From assembly GCF_014522325.1 (NCBI RefSeq), contig NZ_CP041983.1, positions 930,001 to 994,000 on the forward strand: 64,000 nucleotides of DNA. Reading direction: 5' to 3'. This DNA is from Lactobacillus sp. PV012. Lineage in GTDB: Bacteria; Bacillota; Bacilli; Lactobacillales; Lactobacillaceae. Position 1 is the first letter of the stretch; every line of letters starts with the position of its first letter. The notes under the pieces are model-generated. The model ran no database searches. It was not told where the DNA came from and saw nothing but the letters and a program-made list of their open reading frames with translations. Below are positions 56,125 through 64,000 of this stretch, in pieces. Position numbers and translations under genes: made by a program.

Positions 56125-56763
56125 TTAATAGAATTCTTGGTTAAGAACATCCTTTAATTCTTCTAAATCTAACATTTTTGGAAATTCTTGGCCATTAATT
56201 TCCATAAATGGAACACTATTAACTCCGCGCTCAGTCAACATATCTTCTTGTTCAATTACCAAATCACGATATTCTTCAGAATCTAAAAAGTTTTTTACAA
56301 CATCTTTATCAAGACCTACTTTTGCAGCACGATCAATTAAAACTTGGTGATCAGCTAATTCAACATTTTCTGTAAAGTTTGCTTCAAAAAGAAGATTTGC
56401 TAACTTAATTGCCTTTGCACGATCTTCTAGCCCATGCTCTACCCATTGAACTAAACGGTGAGCATCCATCGTGTTTGTTTCTTTCACTCCAGCATAATTT
56501 ATTTTTAAGCCAGCTTTTTGTCCCATTTCAACAATTGAGGCAAATCTTTCCTTAACTTCTTTTTCAGTAAGATTATCTTTTTTTGCTAATAATTCCCCAT
56601 TAGTGTCCTTGGCTACTTTAGGTGCATTTTTATTAATTTGTGCAGCATGGATATTAATTTCTACCTCTTCAGGTAAATTAACTTCAGCAATTGCCTTTTG
56701 TAATCTAGTAAATTCAACATAGCAATACGGACATGCATAATCTATCCAAATTGAAACTTCCAT
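56125..56763 (-). CDS. DsbA family (FrnE-like) oxidoreductase
   Basis: 212 aa thioredoxin fold with a CPYC active site (WIDYACPYCYVEF, ~11-14), an inserted helical domain (MDAHRLVQW), and the cis-Pro loop GVNSVPFM. There is no signal peptide, so it acts in the cytoplasm, as FrnE-type proteins do. Often redox-stress linked. Confidence 0.9.
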   Translation of the reverse strand: MEVSIWIDYACPYCYVEFTRLQKAIAEVNLPEEVEINIHAAQINKNAPKVAKDTNGELLAKKDNLTEKEVKERFASIVEMGQKAGLKINYAGVKETNTMDAHRLVQWVEHGLEDRAKAIKLANLLFEANFTENVELADHQVLIDRAAKVGLDKDVVKNFLDSEEYRDLVIEQEDMLTERGVNSVPFMEINGQEFPKMLDLEELKDVLNQEFY

Positions 56764-56863
56764 ATTAATTACTTCTTTCTTTTTTACTTTGTCTTATCAC
56801 TTTAATTGTAGTTTTATTCCCTTCACATAGCAAAAATAAGAACCAAAATCTTTATTTTTCCAC

Positions 56864-56890
56864 GAAAAAAGCTGCCCCGAAGGACAGCCA
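56864..56890 (-). terminator. Terminator of the 56-aa gene
   Basis: Minus-strand GCTGTCC/GGGCAGC stem with UUCG tetraloop and T6, 20 bp after the stop. Confidence 0.9.
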
Positions 56891-56910
56891 AAAGGATTTT
56901 CTTTTATTAA

Positions 56911-57081
56911 TTATTCACTAGCTTTTTCAATAAGCTTCTTTAATTCAGCTTCTGAGAAAAGATTACTGTATTGTGAAGATAAACGTTCAAGAATAGTACC
57001 GTTATCTTGGTCACGGTGGATCATTTCTCTAACTTCTTTAATAATCTTTTCTTCATCTGCGTTAAATTCTGGCATTGCCAT
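56911..57081 (-). CDS. Small conserved hypothetical protein, 56 aa
   Basis: Too short for most gene calls but convincing: MAMPEFNADEEKIIKEVREM ... ending ELKKLIEKASE, helical and acidic, no cysteine. ATG 57079-57081 has GAGG 9 nt upstream, and a strong terminator follows. Function unknown. Confidence 0.75.
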   Translation of the reverse strand: MAMPEFNADEEKIIKEVREMIHRDQDNGTILERLSSQYSNLFSEAELKKLIEKASE

Positions 57082-57179
57082 AATAATCATCCTCGTTTTC
57101 TAGTAAACACATTACTTCTTTTGCTTACATTTATATAATAGTTACCCTATTTTTAAAATGCAAATATTACGCCTTAAAA

Positions 57180-57818
57180 TTAAAGATCTCCATCCATGAC
57201 ATCACTAAAGTTAGCGGTCATACTTTTATCATTACTTACTGTCAGGTTAACTTTTTTACCTAACTGGTTAGTATCAACTAATACGATTGGCTTTTTATCA
57301 TGTAAACAGAATAAGAAAGTACTATAGCCTTTTGTTCCACCTAGATTTTCATTGTAAATAGCCATTACCTTGTAGTCGTATGTATCGCCACCTTGAGGAC
57401 TCCACCCAATGCTGATCTTTTTACCATTTAAATAAAAATTATCTTTCTTAAAAGTATCAGGGTAAAGCTTTTGAGCTGCTACTTTTAATGACTTTCTTCC
57501 ATTATATTTTTCATAAGTAACTTTACGTTTCTTAGCTAAGGCTTGCATGGCATCTTCTAAATGAGCATCTTTTTTCTCAGTCCAAGTAGTTTTTTCAATT
57601 CTTTCTTGTAATTGCTTTTGCTTAGCTTCTGAACTACTTTTACTTGCAGAAAGACTAATACTTTTTGACTTGCTAATTGACTCAGACTTTTTAACTGAAT
57701 TTTTATCCTTGCCAACGATTACATTATTACCATCTGGAGACACTTTGACAGTGCTACATCCCGCAGCTAATCCTCCAACTAATAAAATTATCCCACTGAT
57801 TAATACACTCTTTTTCAA
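57180..57818 (-). CDS. DUF4767 lipoprotein A
   Basis: 212-aa secreted lipoprotein. Signal MKKSVLISGIILLVGG with lipobox LAAGC, a serine-rich linker, and a DUF4767-like C-domain (SIGWSPQGGDTYDYKVMAIYNEN ... FLFCLHDKKPIVLVDT). The start is TTG 57816-57818 with AAGGATGAGG before it; the longer in-frame ORF upstream would add a non-signal sequence. Paralog of the gene at 58889. Anchored outside the membrane, function unknown. Confidence 0.78.
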   Translation of the reverse strand: MKKSVLISGIILLVGGLAAGCSTVKVSPDGNNVIVGKDKNSVKKSESISKSKSISLSASKSSSEAKQKQLQERIEKTTWTEKKDAHLEDAMQALAKKRKVTYEKYNGRKSLKVAAQKLYPDTFKKDNFYLNGKKISIGWSPQGGDTYDYKVMAIYNENLGGTKGYSTFLFCLHDKKPIVLVDTNQLGKKVNLTVSNDKSMTANFSDVMDGDL

Positions 57819-57965
57819 TTTTACCTCATCCTTTTTACAATATATATTAATCTTATCACTTTCCCTATCCTTCTTCACTTGCAATTACTTATCAATTATT
57901 AGCAACTTTGCTATCATTATTACTAGAGATTATATCTTAAAATTATTTCAAGGAGCAGAATATTT

Positions 57966-58850
57966 ATGAAAAAGAAAAAACTTCTTAGTATTTTTTTGAT
58001 GCTAGGAATATTTTTACTAATTTTAACTGGCTGTGGTAAGCAAAGTACCACCTCTTCCAAAAAAATAAATATTGTAACAAGCACAAATATTTATGCCAAC
58101 ATCGCACAAAATATCGTTGGAAAATACGGCAATGCTACTGCGATTATTAAGTCAGGAGCAATAGATCCACACGATTTTGAGCCTACTACTAATGATGCAA
58201 AAAGTATTCAAAATGCCCAACTAGTGATTAGTAATGGACTTGGTTATGACGATTGGATGGATAAACTAGCCAATGCCAATAATAAAAGGATTACCAAAGT
58301 TGGTAATGATATTTTAAAACTACCAGCTAATGCTAATCCTCATATTTGGTATGATTTAGAGATGCCTACTAAATATACTCAATATTTGGTTAAACAACTT
58401 TCTAAACTTGATAAAAAACACGCTAGTTACTATCAAAGTCAAGGAAAGAAATATCTAAAGCGAATTTCTGAAGTCAAAGCTATTGCTAATCACATTGATG
58501 GCAAACATAGCAAGCCTGTTTATGTGAGCGAACCAGTATTCGATTATGCGCTTAAAGCTACCGGCTTTACGATTGGTGATAAGGCCTTTGAGGAAGCAAT
58601 TGAAAAGGAAACTGATCCTACTCCTCAAGTAATTAATGAAATGACTACCAACATTAATCATCAGAAAATTGCCTTTTTTGTTAATAATACCCAAGTTAAT
58701 AGTTCAACCGTCGACACTTTTGTCAAGAAAGCCAAGGCACATCAAATTCCAATTCTTTCTGTCAGAGAGACAATGCCTACCGGAGATAATTATCTTTCTT
58801 GGATTAAACAAAATTACCAAAACTTAGCTAAAGTCGCAAAAAAGAAATAA
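57966..58850 (+). CDS. Metal ABC transporter substrate-binding lipoprotein (ZnuA/TroA family)
   Basis: 294 aa. Lipobox LTGC, then the cluster A-I fold with metal ligands in SGAIDPHDFEPT (His ~74) and ANPHIWYD (His ~125), a Glu in the SEPVF region and a later Asp. It lacks the His-rich loop seen in ZnuA. Zinc or manganese are both possible. No permease or ATPase genes are adjacent: orphan SBP. Confidence 0.85.
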   Translation: MKKKKLLSIFLMLGIFLLILTGCGKQSTTSSKKINIVTSTNIYANIAQNIVGKYGNATAIIKSGAIDPHDFEPTTNDAKSIQNAQLVISNGLGYDDWMDKLANANNKRITKVGNDILKLPANANPHIWYDLEMPTKYTQYLVKQLSKLDKKHASYYQSQGKKYLKRISEVKAIANHIDGKHSKPVYVSEPVFDYALKATGFTIGDKAFEEAIEKETDPTPQVINEMTTNINHQKIAFFVNNTQVNSSTVDTFVKKAKAHQIPILSVRETMPTGDNYLSWIKQNYQNLAKVAKKK

Positions 58851-58853
58851 CAA

Positions 58854-58883
58854 TAAAAGGGATGCAGGAGCATCCCTTTTATT
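58854..58883. terminator. Bidirectional terminator after the metal SBP gene
   Basis: Inverted repeat AAAAGGGATGC/GCATCCCTTTT with loop AGGA, shared with the convergent DUF4767 gene. Confidence 0.92.
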
Positions 58884-58888
58884 TATCC

Positions 58889-59482
58889 CTATTTTTCTTG
58901 CACAATTTTTTGAAAACCATCATTTAAAGTTTGATCGGTGTTTATTGTTAAGGGGATCACAGCTACATTATGAGTTGAATCCAGTAAGACTACAGGCTTA
59001 CCCTTATGTAAACAGAATAAATAAGTATTATGCCAGCCCATATTATTCACATTTTGATTGTAGATAGCTACTACATTATACTCATATTTATCTTTACCAT
59101 CTGGACTCCAACCAAGTGAAATATTATCATGATTCTCAATCGAAAATTTCTTACTTGAAAAAGCTTCTGGATAAGTTACTCCACCAACTGTTTTGATAGA
59201 GTCATGACCATTATATTGTCGATAAGATTGGGAAGCAGCCTGGCTCCATTTTTTCACAAACTTAGCTAATTCTTTATCTTTTTTCTGGTTCCAGTTAACC
59301 CCTTTTTTAGAAGGGACCTTCATGTCCTCAGCTTTTTTATTTGATTTACTTAGACTACTTGCTCTCTTTGGCGCCTGAGTAACTGGCTGAGAAGAAGAAT
59401 TGGTATGAGAAGAGGCTTTAGGATTAGAACACCCAAATAATCCTACACTACATAATGATATTAATAATAATTTCTTATACAC
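58889..59482 (-). CDS. DUF4767 lipoprotein B
   Basis: 197 aa with a lipobox (LFGCS) and a Ser/Lys-rich linker, then a DUF4767-like domain (ISLGWSPDGKDKYEYNVVAI; YLFCLHKGKPVVLLDST). Start is GTG 59480-59482 (MYKKLLLISL) with GGTGGGG about 6-10 nt upstream; a GTG 12 nt earlier is in frame but overlaps the SD. Paralog of the gene at 57180, so the pair flanks the metal-binding lipoprotein. Confidence 0.75.
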   Translation of the reverse strand: MYKKLLLISLCSVGLFGCSNPKASSHTNSSSQPVTQAPKRASSLSKSNKKAEDMKVPSKKGVNWNQKKDKELAKFVKKWSQAASQSYRQYNGHDSIKTVGGVTYPEAFSSKKFSIENHDNISLGWSPDGKDKYEYNVVAIYNQNVNNMGWHNTYLFCLHKGKPVVLLDSTHNVAVIPLTINTDQTLNDGFQKIVQEK

Positions 59483-59545
59483 TGTTTGCCCCACCCTTTC
59501 TTATAATTTTCAATTATAACAAATTTGCTTTTCTGCTGAAATATA

Positions 59546-59580
59546 AAAAGGATTCTCTTAGTAGAAAGAGAATCCTTTTG
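59546..59580 (-). terminator. Terminator of oppA-like gene
   Basis: Stem AAAAGGATTCTCTT/AAGAGAATCCTTTT with loop AGTAGA, next to the OppA stop. Confidence 0.92.
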
Positions 59581-59582
59581 AG

Positions 59583-61223
59583 CTAGTCTACATATGCATA
59601 CTTATAACTCCACTGAGTTCCAGCAGTATTATGAATAATACCATGAACTCGACTCTTTTGCATATAAGCAGTTGTTTGTTGGTAAATTGGCGTAATTGCC
59701 TGAGTCCGATTAATTAACTGAGCAGCCTTCCTCAAATCTTCCCAACGCTTTTTAGAATTATTAGCGTCTTCATTTGTAGCTCTATCAACTAATTCATCGT
59801 ATTTTTCACTAGCAAATTTCCCATAATTATAAGAGGTACCAGTCATTGGAATTTGCATAAAGGTCATTGGATCATTAAAATCTCCACCCCAGTGAGAAAG
59901 ATAAAGATCAAATTCCCCTTTCTGTGCTCGACTAGTTGCAGACTTTTCAGGAATATCAACTACATTAATCTTAATTCCTGGTAATTCTTTTGTCCATTGC
60001 GATTGCAAATATTGAGTTAACGCTCCACTATCTGCCTCATCATTTGATGATAAAAGAGTAAGATCTAAGTTTTTAATTCCTAACTCTTTTAATCCTTCAT
60101 GCCAATACTTTTTGGCAAGTGTTGGATTGTAATCTACTGTGTCTTTTACTTTTTGTTCTTGAGCAAAGTCCTTTTTAGTATTTGGATCAGTTGCTAAGCC
60201 AGTTGCTACAAAACCAGTTGGCAGTGTTGATCCATTTCCTAACACTTTCTTTGTAATGATATTTCTATCAATTGATAAAGACATTGCTAACCGAATCTTT
60301 TCATTATTCAAAGCTCTACGATTAGTAGAATTAGGTGCTTTAAAATTGTAAAGTAAAAATCTTACTAATGAATATGGATAAGTCTTAAATTCTGGATTTG
60401 ACTTAAGATTTTTGACTTGTTCATTTGAAAGTGGAGTTAAATCCAATTTATTCTGTTCAAATAATTGATAACCTGTATTAGTAGACTTCACTACCTGATA
60501 ATTTATTTTGTTTAACTTAACTACTTTCTTATCCCAATAATATGGATTTTTTTCAAAGCTCCAAGTATCGTTAGTACCATTCCAGTTACTAATTTTGAAT
60601 GGACCTGAGTAGACCATATATTTAGAATTAGTTGCGTATTTCTTTCCGTATTTGTCTACTACTTTTTTATTTTGGGGCCCAAATAATGGATAGGTCATTA
60701 AGACCTTAAAGTATTCAATTGGTCGCTCTAGTTTAACTTGAACTGTTTTATTATTTAATGCCTTAATTCCTATACTGCTTGAAGATTTTTTTCCAGCGGT
60801 AATAGCATTGGCATTTTTAACTCCTGAGAAAAGATAAGCATATGGTGACTTAGTGGCTGGATCTAAACTTCTTTGCCAAGAATAAACAAAATCTTGAGCA
60901 GTGATTTTATCTCCATTTGACCATCGAGCATCACGCAACTTAAAAGTCCAAGTTTTGCCGTCTTTAGATACAGTACTGCTTTTTGCAAGACCAGCTGTAG
61001 GCTGGCCATTTTTTCCTAAACGATAAAAACTTTCAAATACATTTCCAGTCTGTCCATACCCAGTTGATTTGCTAATATCAATCGTATCTAAAGGTGCATT
61101 AGTTGAAAGATTTAAAGTTTGTTTTTCTCCACCACTTGAAGAGGATGAATTAGCACAGGCAGTCATCACCACTCCCACTGATAATGTTATAATAGCAGCA
61201 ATAATTTTTTTCAAACTGCGCAT
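59583..61223 (-). CDS. Peptide ABC transporter substrate-binding lipoprotein OppA-like
   Basis: 546-aa SBP_bac_5 protein with lipobox (VVMTAC), binding oligopeptides outside the membrane. Typical motifs: WTFKLRDARWSNGDKITAQDFVYSW (signature), and the FDLYLSHWGGDFNDPMTF region near the C-terminus. No permease or ATPase genes nearby, so it probably works with a transporter encoded elsewhere, as many extra OppAs in lactobacilli do. Strong promoter upstream. Confidence 0.92.
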   Translation of the reverse strand: MRSLKKIIAAIITLSVGVVMTACANSSSSSGGEKQTLNLSTNAPLDTIDISKSTGYGQTGNVFESFYRLGKNGQPTAGLAKSSTVSKDGKTWTFKLRDARWSNGDKITAQDFVYSWQRSLDPATKSPYAYLFSGVKNANAITAGKKSSSSIGIKALNNKTVQVKLERPIEYFKVLMTYPLFGPQNKKVVDKYGKKYATNSKYMVYSGPFKISNWNGTNDTWSFEKNPYYWDKKVVKLNKINYQVVKSTNTGYQLFEQNKLDLTPLSNEQVKNLKSNPEFKTYPYSLVRFLLYNFKAPNSTNRRALNNEKIRLAMSLSIDRNIITKKVLGNGSTLPTGFVATGLATDPNTKKDFAQEQKVKDTVDYNPTLAKKYWHEGLKELGIKNLDLTLLSSNDEADSGALTQYLQSQWTKELPGIKINVVDIPEKSATSRAQKGEFDLYLSHWGGDFNDPMTFMQIPMTGTSYNYGKFASEKYDELVDRATNEDANNSKKRWEDLRKAAQLINRTQAITPIYQQTTAYMQKSRVHGIIHNTAGTQWSYKYAYVD

Positions 61224-61273
61224 AATTTCAATCCTCCTTCAATAAGTTACTTCTTTTTTGTAAGTTCATTACC

Positions 61274-61302
61274 ACTATACTAATCTTCTTACTTTTTGTC
61301 AA
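61274..61302 (-). promoter_or_regulatory. Promoter of the oppA-like gene
   Basis: Minus-strand TTGACA (plus 61297-61302) and TATAGT (plus 61274-61279) with an optimal 17-bp spacer, about 50 bp before the ATG. Confidence 0.82.
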
Positions 61303-61308
61303 CAAAAT

Positions 61309-61347
61309 AAAAAGTCGTTTCTCCATATAGAAAAAACGACTTTTTAT
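61309..61347. terminator. Terminator upstream of the oppA-like gene
   Basis: Stem AAAAAGTCGTTT/AAACGACTTTTT with a 13-nt loop. It may end a long 3' region of the surface protein gene at 61589. Confidence 0.85.
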
Positions 61348-61588
61348 ATTATTTACAATTTATCTTTACCTTTTCCTTAATCCATCACTTCTAATACCTC
61401 TGCTACTCTTAAAGTTCGCTCAGAAAACATTATTGGTAGATGTTAATGGGATGATAAAAATAAAATTATGATGGTATTTTTGAACTCAAATTTAACTTTT
61501 AAATTTCTCTGAGAACAATACACCTCTAGCATATTCTTGCTGCTTAATTTAATAAGTAATTGAGTTACCAATAAATTGTATAATTATA
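61348..61588. other. Gene-poor stretch between oppA-like gene and surface protein gene
   Basis: The gap 61224-61588 holds the oppA promoter and terminator listed separately; the remaining 240 bp contain no gene I can support. A short minus-strand frame MFSERTLRVAEVLEVMD (about 61379-61432) looks like a protein tail but lacks an SD and any upstream domain, so it may be a gene relic. Confidence 0.4.
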
Positions 61589-63565
61589 TTATTTTGTTTT
61601 ATTATATTGTGCAGTTGTCATTAAATATTTTGCGTAAATAAATGATCCATCACTTAATTGCCAAGTACGCTTAGGATCTGTTGCTGCACCTTTTACACCA
61701 ATTGCTTCAATCTTGGTACCCTTTTTAACAGACTTAATCTTTTTACCATTCTTGTCCATTAAGTAAGCACCTGGGTAACCTACTACCCAGTTTTCTTTTG
61801 AAGCCTTAAATCCAGTAGCTACTTTTACCTTTGAACTAGTTTTCTTAGTAGTTGTAGATTTAGAACTAGTAGTCTTCTTGGTGTCTTTGTTTGATTTAAC
61901 TGAAGGTGCTTGGTGGCCTTTAGTTACCTTATCAACATCACTTGCCTTAATCCATTGATTACTCTTGTAACGATATGCAACTACTTTGCCATTTACTTTC
62001 TTTACATAGGTAGTGTAAACATAAGAAGCCTTAAGGTGAGCAGTTACTTTACTTAGCTTGTAATCATAAAGTGGGATATTATTATTTACATCACTATTTA
62101 CTTCAACAGTTGCTGCATAAACTGAATATGTTGTTTTATTAGAAGTAGTATCCTTTGAAGTTGAAGTTGGCTTTTTATAGCCTGCGGTTACCTTATCAAC
62201 ATCACTTACCTTGATCCATTGATTGCTCTTGTAGCGATATGCAACTACCTTACCATTTACTTTCTTTACATTAGTAGTGTAAAGGTAAGAAACATTCTTT
62301 AAACTAGTTGTAACTTTCTTTAATTTATAGTCATAAAGAGAGAGATTCTTTTGAGAGTTCTTTTTGATAGTAATAGTTGCTTTGTAAGCAGGGTAAGTTA
62401 CTTTATCGGCTGCTTTAGCCTTGGTAAAGGTTACAGCAGAACCTAAGAGCCATTGATCTTTTTTGGTACTACCAATTTGGTAATATACCTTACCATTAAT
62501 GGTCTTCTTAGCAGTTGTCTTCCAAGTACTACCCTTCTTTACAGAAGTTTTAGTCTTTTTACCCTTACCAGTGTAGACGTAGGTATTTTTCTTAACTTTG
62601 ACAGTACCATTTACTTTAGTAGCGCTACCTTCTACAGTAAGTACATCACTTGGCTTCACCCAAGCAAAGCCATCAGTTACATTACCAAAAATTACTCTTA
62701 CATAACCATCATCAGTTACGCTAATAGTAGTGCCATCAGTAAAACTGTTTTCTTCTTTAATAGCAGCAATAATTTTATCTTTTTCACTATCAGTTAACTT
62801 AGAACTATCTTTAACACTAACTTTGGTCTCTGGTAGAGTAACTGTAGTAGCTGAAGCATTTAAACTTCCAGTTAGATTAAAAGTACTAATCCAACCTTCA
62901 TTTACTAAATCCTTATTAGTTAAGTTTTTAGTTGAACCGTCAGTAAAAGTAACCACTACTTTAGAACCAGATTGAGAAACTGACTCTACTTCTTTATTCA
63001 AAGATTTAATTAAATCAGATACTTTATCAAATTCACTAGATGATAAAGAAGTTAATTTGTCTACTGCTACAGGAACAACTAAACTATCATCCTTAGCAGT
63101 ATTTGGAGTTACGAAAGTTCCATTTGCTACTGGACCTTCGTTAATCAAATATTCAACAATCTTTAAAGTCTTAACAGTTTGCCCATCTTTAATAATATTT
63201 ACTTCAGTTCCATCATCACTGAGTTTTACAGTATAGTCTGGATTTAATGTTTGAATTTTATTGACAAAATCAGCTGCAATCTTCTTACCATTATCATTTG
63301 AAGTAAAGAAGTCTTTATCATTTACTTTAGCAAATTCTGAATCACTTAAATGAACACTTAAGTGATCTACCTTTACTTCACTACTAGTAGTTGATGAGCT
63401 AGTTGTGCTATCAGAACTCGTAGTTACAGCTGTATTTGTAGTATCAGCTTGAACTTGTTGGCTTTGACTAGCTACACCAAATAAAGTTGTACCAATAACA
63501 ACTGAAGCTGCACCCACAGCTAATTTTCTAATTGAAAATCTAAGTTTTTTTTCGTATTTCTTCAC
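61589..63565 (-). CDS. YSIRK-type signal surface protein with SLAP-like repeats
   Basis: 658 aa. Signal with FSIRKLAVGAASVVIGTTLFG (YSIRK variant) for septal export, a Ser/Thr-rich start, beta-rich domains (about 60-330), then SLAP-like modules: one TVKVKKNTYVYTGKGKKTKT and two near-identical units (~395-480 and ~485-560) with LYDYKLKKVTTSL / YRYKSNQWIKVSDVDKVT, and a last SH3-like segment. No LPxTG at the C-terminus, so it is held by the SLAP units. RBS present; promoter not resolved. Confidence 0.85.
   Translation of the reverse strand: MKKYEKKLRFSIRKLAVGAASVVIGTTLFGVASQSQQVQADTTNTAVTTSSDSTTSSSTTSSEVKVDHLSVHLSDSEFAKVNDKDFFTSNDNGKKIAADFVNKIQTLNPDYTVKLSDDGTEVNIIKDGQTVKTLKIVEYLINEGPVANGTFVTPNTAKDDSLVVPVAVDKLTSLSSSEFDKVSDLIKSLNKEVESVSQSGSKVVVTFTDGSTKNLTNKDLVNEGWISTFNLTGSLNASATTVTLPETKVSVKDSSKLTDSEKDKIIAAIKEENSFTDGTTISVTDDGYVRVIFGNVTDGFAWVKPSDVLTVEGSATKVNGTVKVKKNTYVYTGKGKKTKTSVKKGSTWKTTAKKTINGKVYYQIGSTKKDQWLLGSAVTFTKAKAADKVTYPAYKATITIKKNSQKNLSLYDYKLKKVTTSLKNVSYLYTTNVKKVNGKVVAYRYKSNQWIKVSDVDKVTAGYKKPTSTSKDTTSNKTTYSVYAATVEVNSDVNNNIPLYDYKLSKVTAHLKASYVYTTYVKKVNGKVVAYRYKSNQWIKASDVDKVTKGHQAPSVKSNKDTKKTTSSKSTTTKKTSSKVKVATGFKASKENWVVGYPGAYLMDKNGKKIKSVKKGTKIEAIGVKGAATDPKRTWQLSDGSFIYAKYLMTTAQYNKTK
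61914..62335 (-). repeat. Tandem intragenic repeat of the surface protein
   Basis: Two copies about 267 bp apart (61922-62010 and 62189-62277) share nearly identical sequence encoding NGKVVAYRYKSNQWIK(V/A)SDVD. Close similarity suggests recent duplication or gene conversion. Confidence 0.7.
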
Positions 63566-63738
63566 TGTTGAATCCTCCGACTATTGTTTAATAATTATTC
63601 ATTCAACACTTATATTATAGGGTAGTGATGGACGGAATATCAATTACAAAAGTATTAAGAATTGGTAAGAATGCAGATCTTTTTCACGTCGTGATTTTTT
63701 AGAGGTAAAATATAAGAGAGAGATGAGGTGAACAACAC

Positions 63739-64000
63739 ATGGATAATTCAAATAATATTTTATCTTACATTAAATGGCGAGGAGATATTGATCTATCTGC
63801 TCTTCCTTTTAATGAAGTGGATGGATTAGCATTTGCAGTTTTATCTTATTTAGATTTTAGTGGCATTGTTTCTGATAGTGGAAAACAAATTACGATTAAA
63901 GAAGCTGCTAAAAAATATTTTGCTAGTGAAGATCAGCGCCATAATAGTCTTAAACAGCGAACCTTATTACAATTAATGGCAAATTCAAAGAGATTTGCTA
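63739..64000 (+). CDS. Mbeg1-like (DUF2974) protein, N-terminal part, cut by window end
   Basis: 87 codons visible, starting MDNSNNILSYIKWRGDIDLS and ALPFNEVDGLAFAVLSYLDF. The YIKWRGD...FNEVD...LSYLDF pattern is that of DUF2974/Mbeg1-like lipase-fold proteins. GAGGTG precedes ATG 63739-63741. The alpha/beta hydrolase active site would be beyond the window. Divergent from the surface protein gene. Confidence 0.75.
   Translation, partial: MDNSNNILSYIKWRGDIDLSALPFNEVDGLAFAVLSYLDFSGIVSDSGKQITIKEAAKKYFASEDQRHNSLKQRTLLQLMANSKRFA

Overview
The window looks like a chromosomal segment of a Lactobacillus sensu stricto strain, most like the gasseri/johnsonii branch. The reasons are the low G+C, strong AGGAGG-type ribosome binding sites, an YSIRK-type surface protein with SLAP-like modules, DUF4767 lipoproteins, and a housekeeping order (topA-dprA-rnhB-rbgA ... 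cca ... hup-der-rpsA-cmk-ribU ... rluB-scpB-scpA-ribT-xerD-cvfB-pyk-pfkA-dnaE) familiar from these lactobacilli. The species is inferred from style, not proven. Nearly all of 1-34.5 kb is transcribed leftward (minus strand).

Region 1, 1-34.5 kb, is a conserved core. It covers DNA topology and transformation (topA, dprA, rnhB), ribosome assembly and translation (rbgA, der, rpsA, rpmF, cca, rluB, rnz, obgE), chromosome segregation (scpAB, xerD, hup), glycolysis (pyk, pfkA), replication and repair (dnaE, uvrC), riboflavin uptake under an FMN riboswitch, and envelope genes (S41 protease, LysM protein, OatA-like acyltransferase). One core gene, a 5'-nucleotidase-family phosphoesterase, is split in two frames exactly at an A AAA AAG heptamer. 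Region 2, 34.6-38.8 kb, is on the plus strand: nucleoside hydrolase, DedA, a tyrosine-recombinase-like protein without its catalytic residues, an amino-acid permease and a tiny conserved protein.

Region 3, 38.85-51.5 kb, is accessory. It starts with a secreted adhesin whose 3' end has been replaced by a nested palindromic repeat. Next, on the minus strand, comes a tight seven-gene unit (46203 down to 41239): a 3-TM protein, two Rgg-like HTH regulators (one of HTH only), a DUF2971-containing protein, two more 3-TM proteins and a secreted matrixin-like protein whose zinc motif has lost every ligand. The only good promoter for it has TTGACA and TAGAAT boxes separated by 20 bp that include a run of nine G, which is the architecture of a phase-variable promoter. 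This is the best candidate for an undescribed system. Upstream of it lie two DUF1828-like proteins, a membrane-anchored coiled-coil/NERD nuclease-like pair, two unknown proteins and a frameshifted DUF2325 gene.

Region 4, 51.5-64 kb, is a mixture: a divergent MerR / MFS exporter / DUF4811 locus, a Gfo/Idh/MocA oxidoreductase, a GNAT acetyltransferase, a DsbA-like protein, a 56-residue protein, two DUF4767 lipoproteins flanking an orphan metal-binding lipoprotein, an orphan OppA, a large SLAP-type surface protein, and the start of a Mbeg1-like (DUF2974) gene cut by the window end. No rRNA, tRNA, CRISPR array, intact insertion sequence or prophage was seen.
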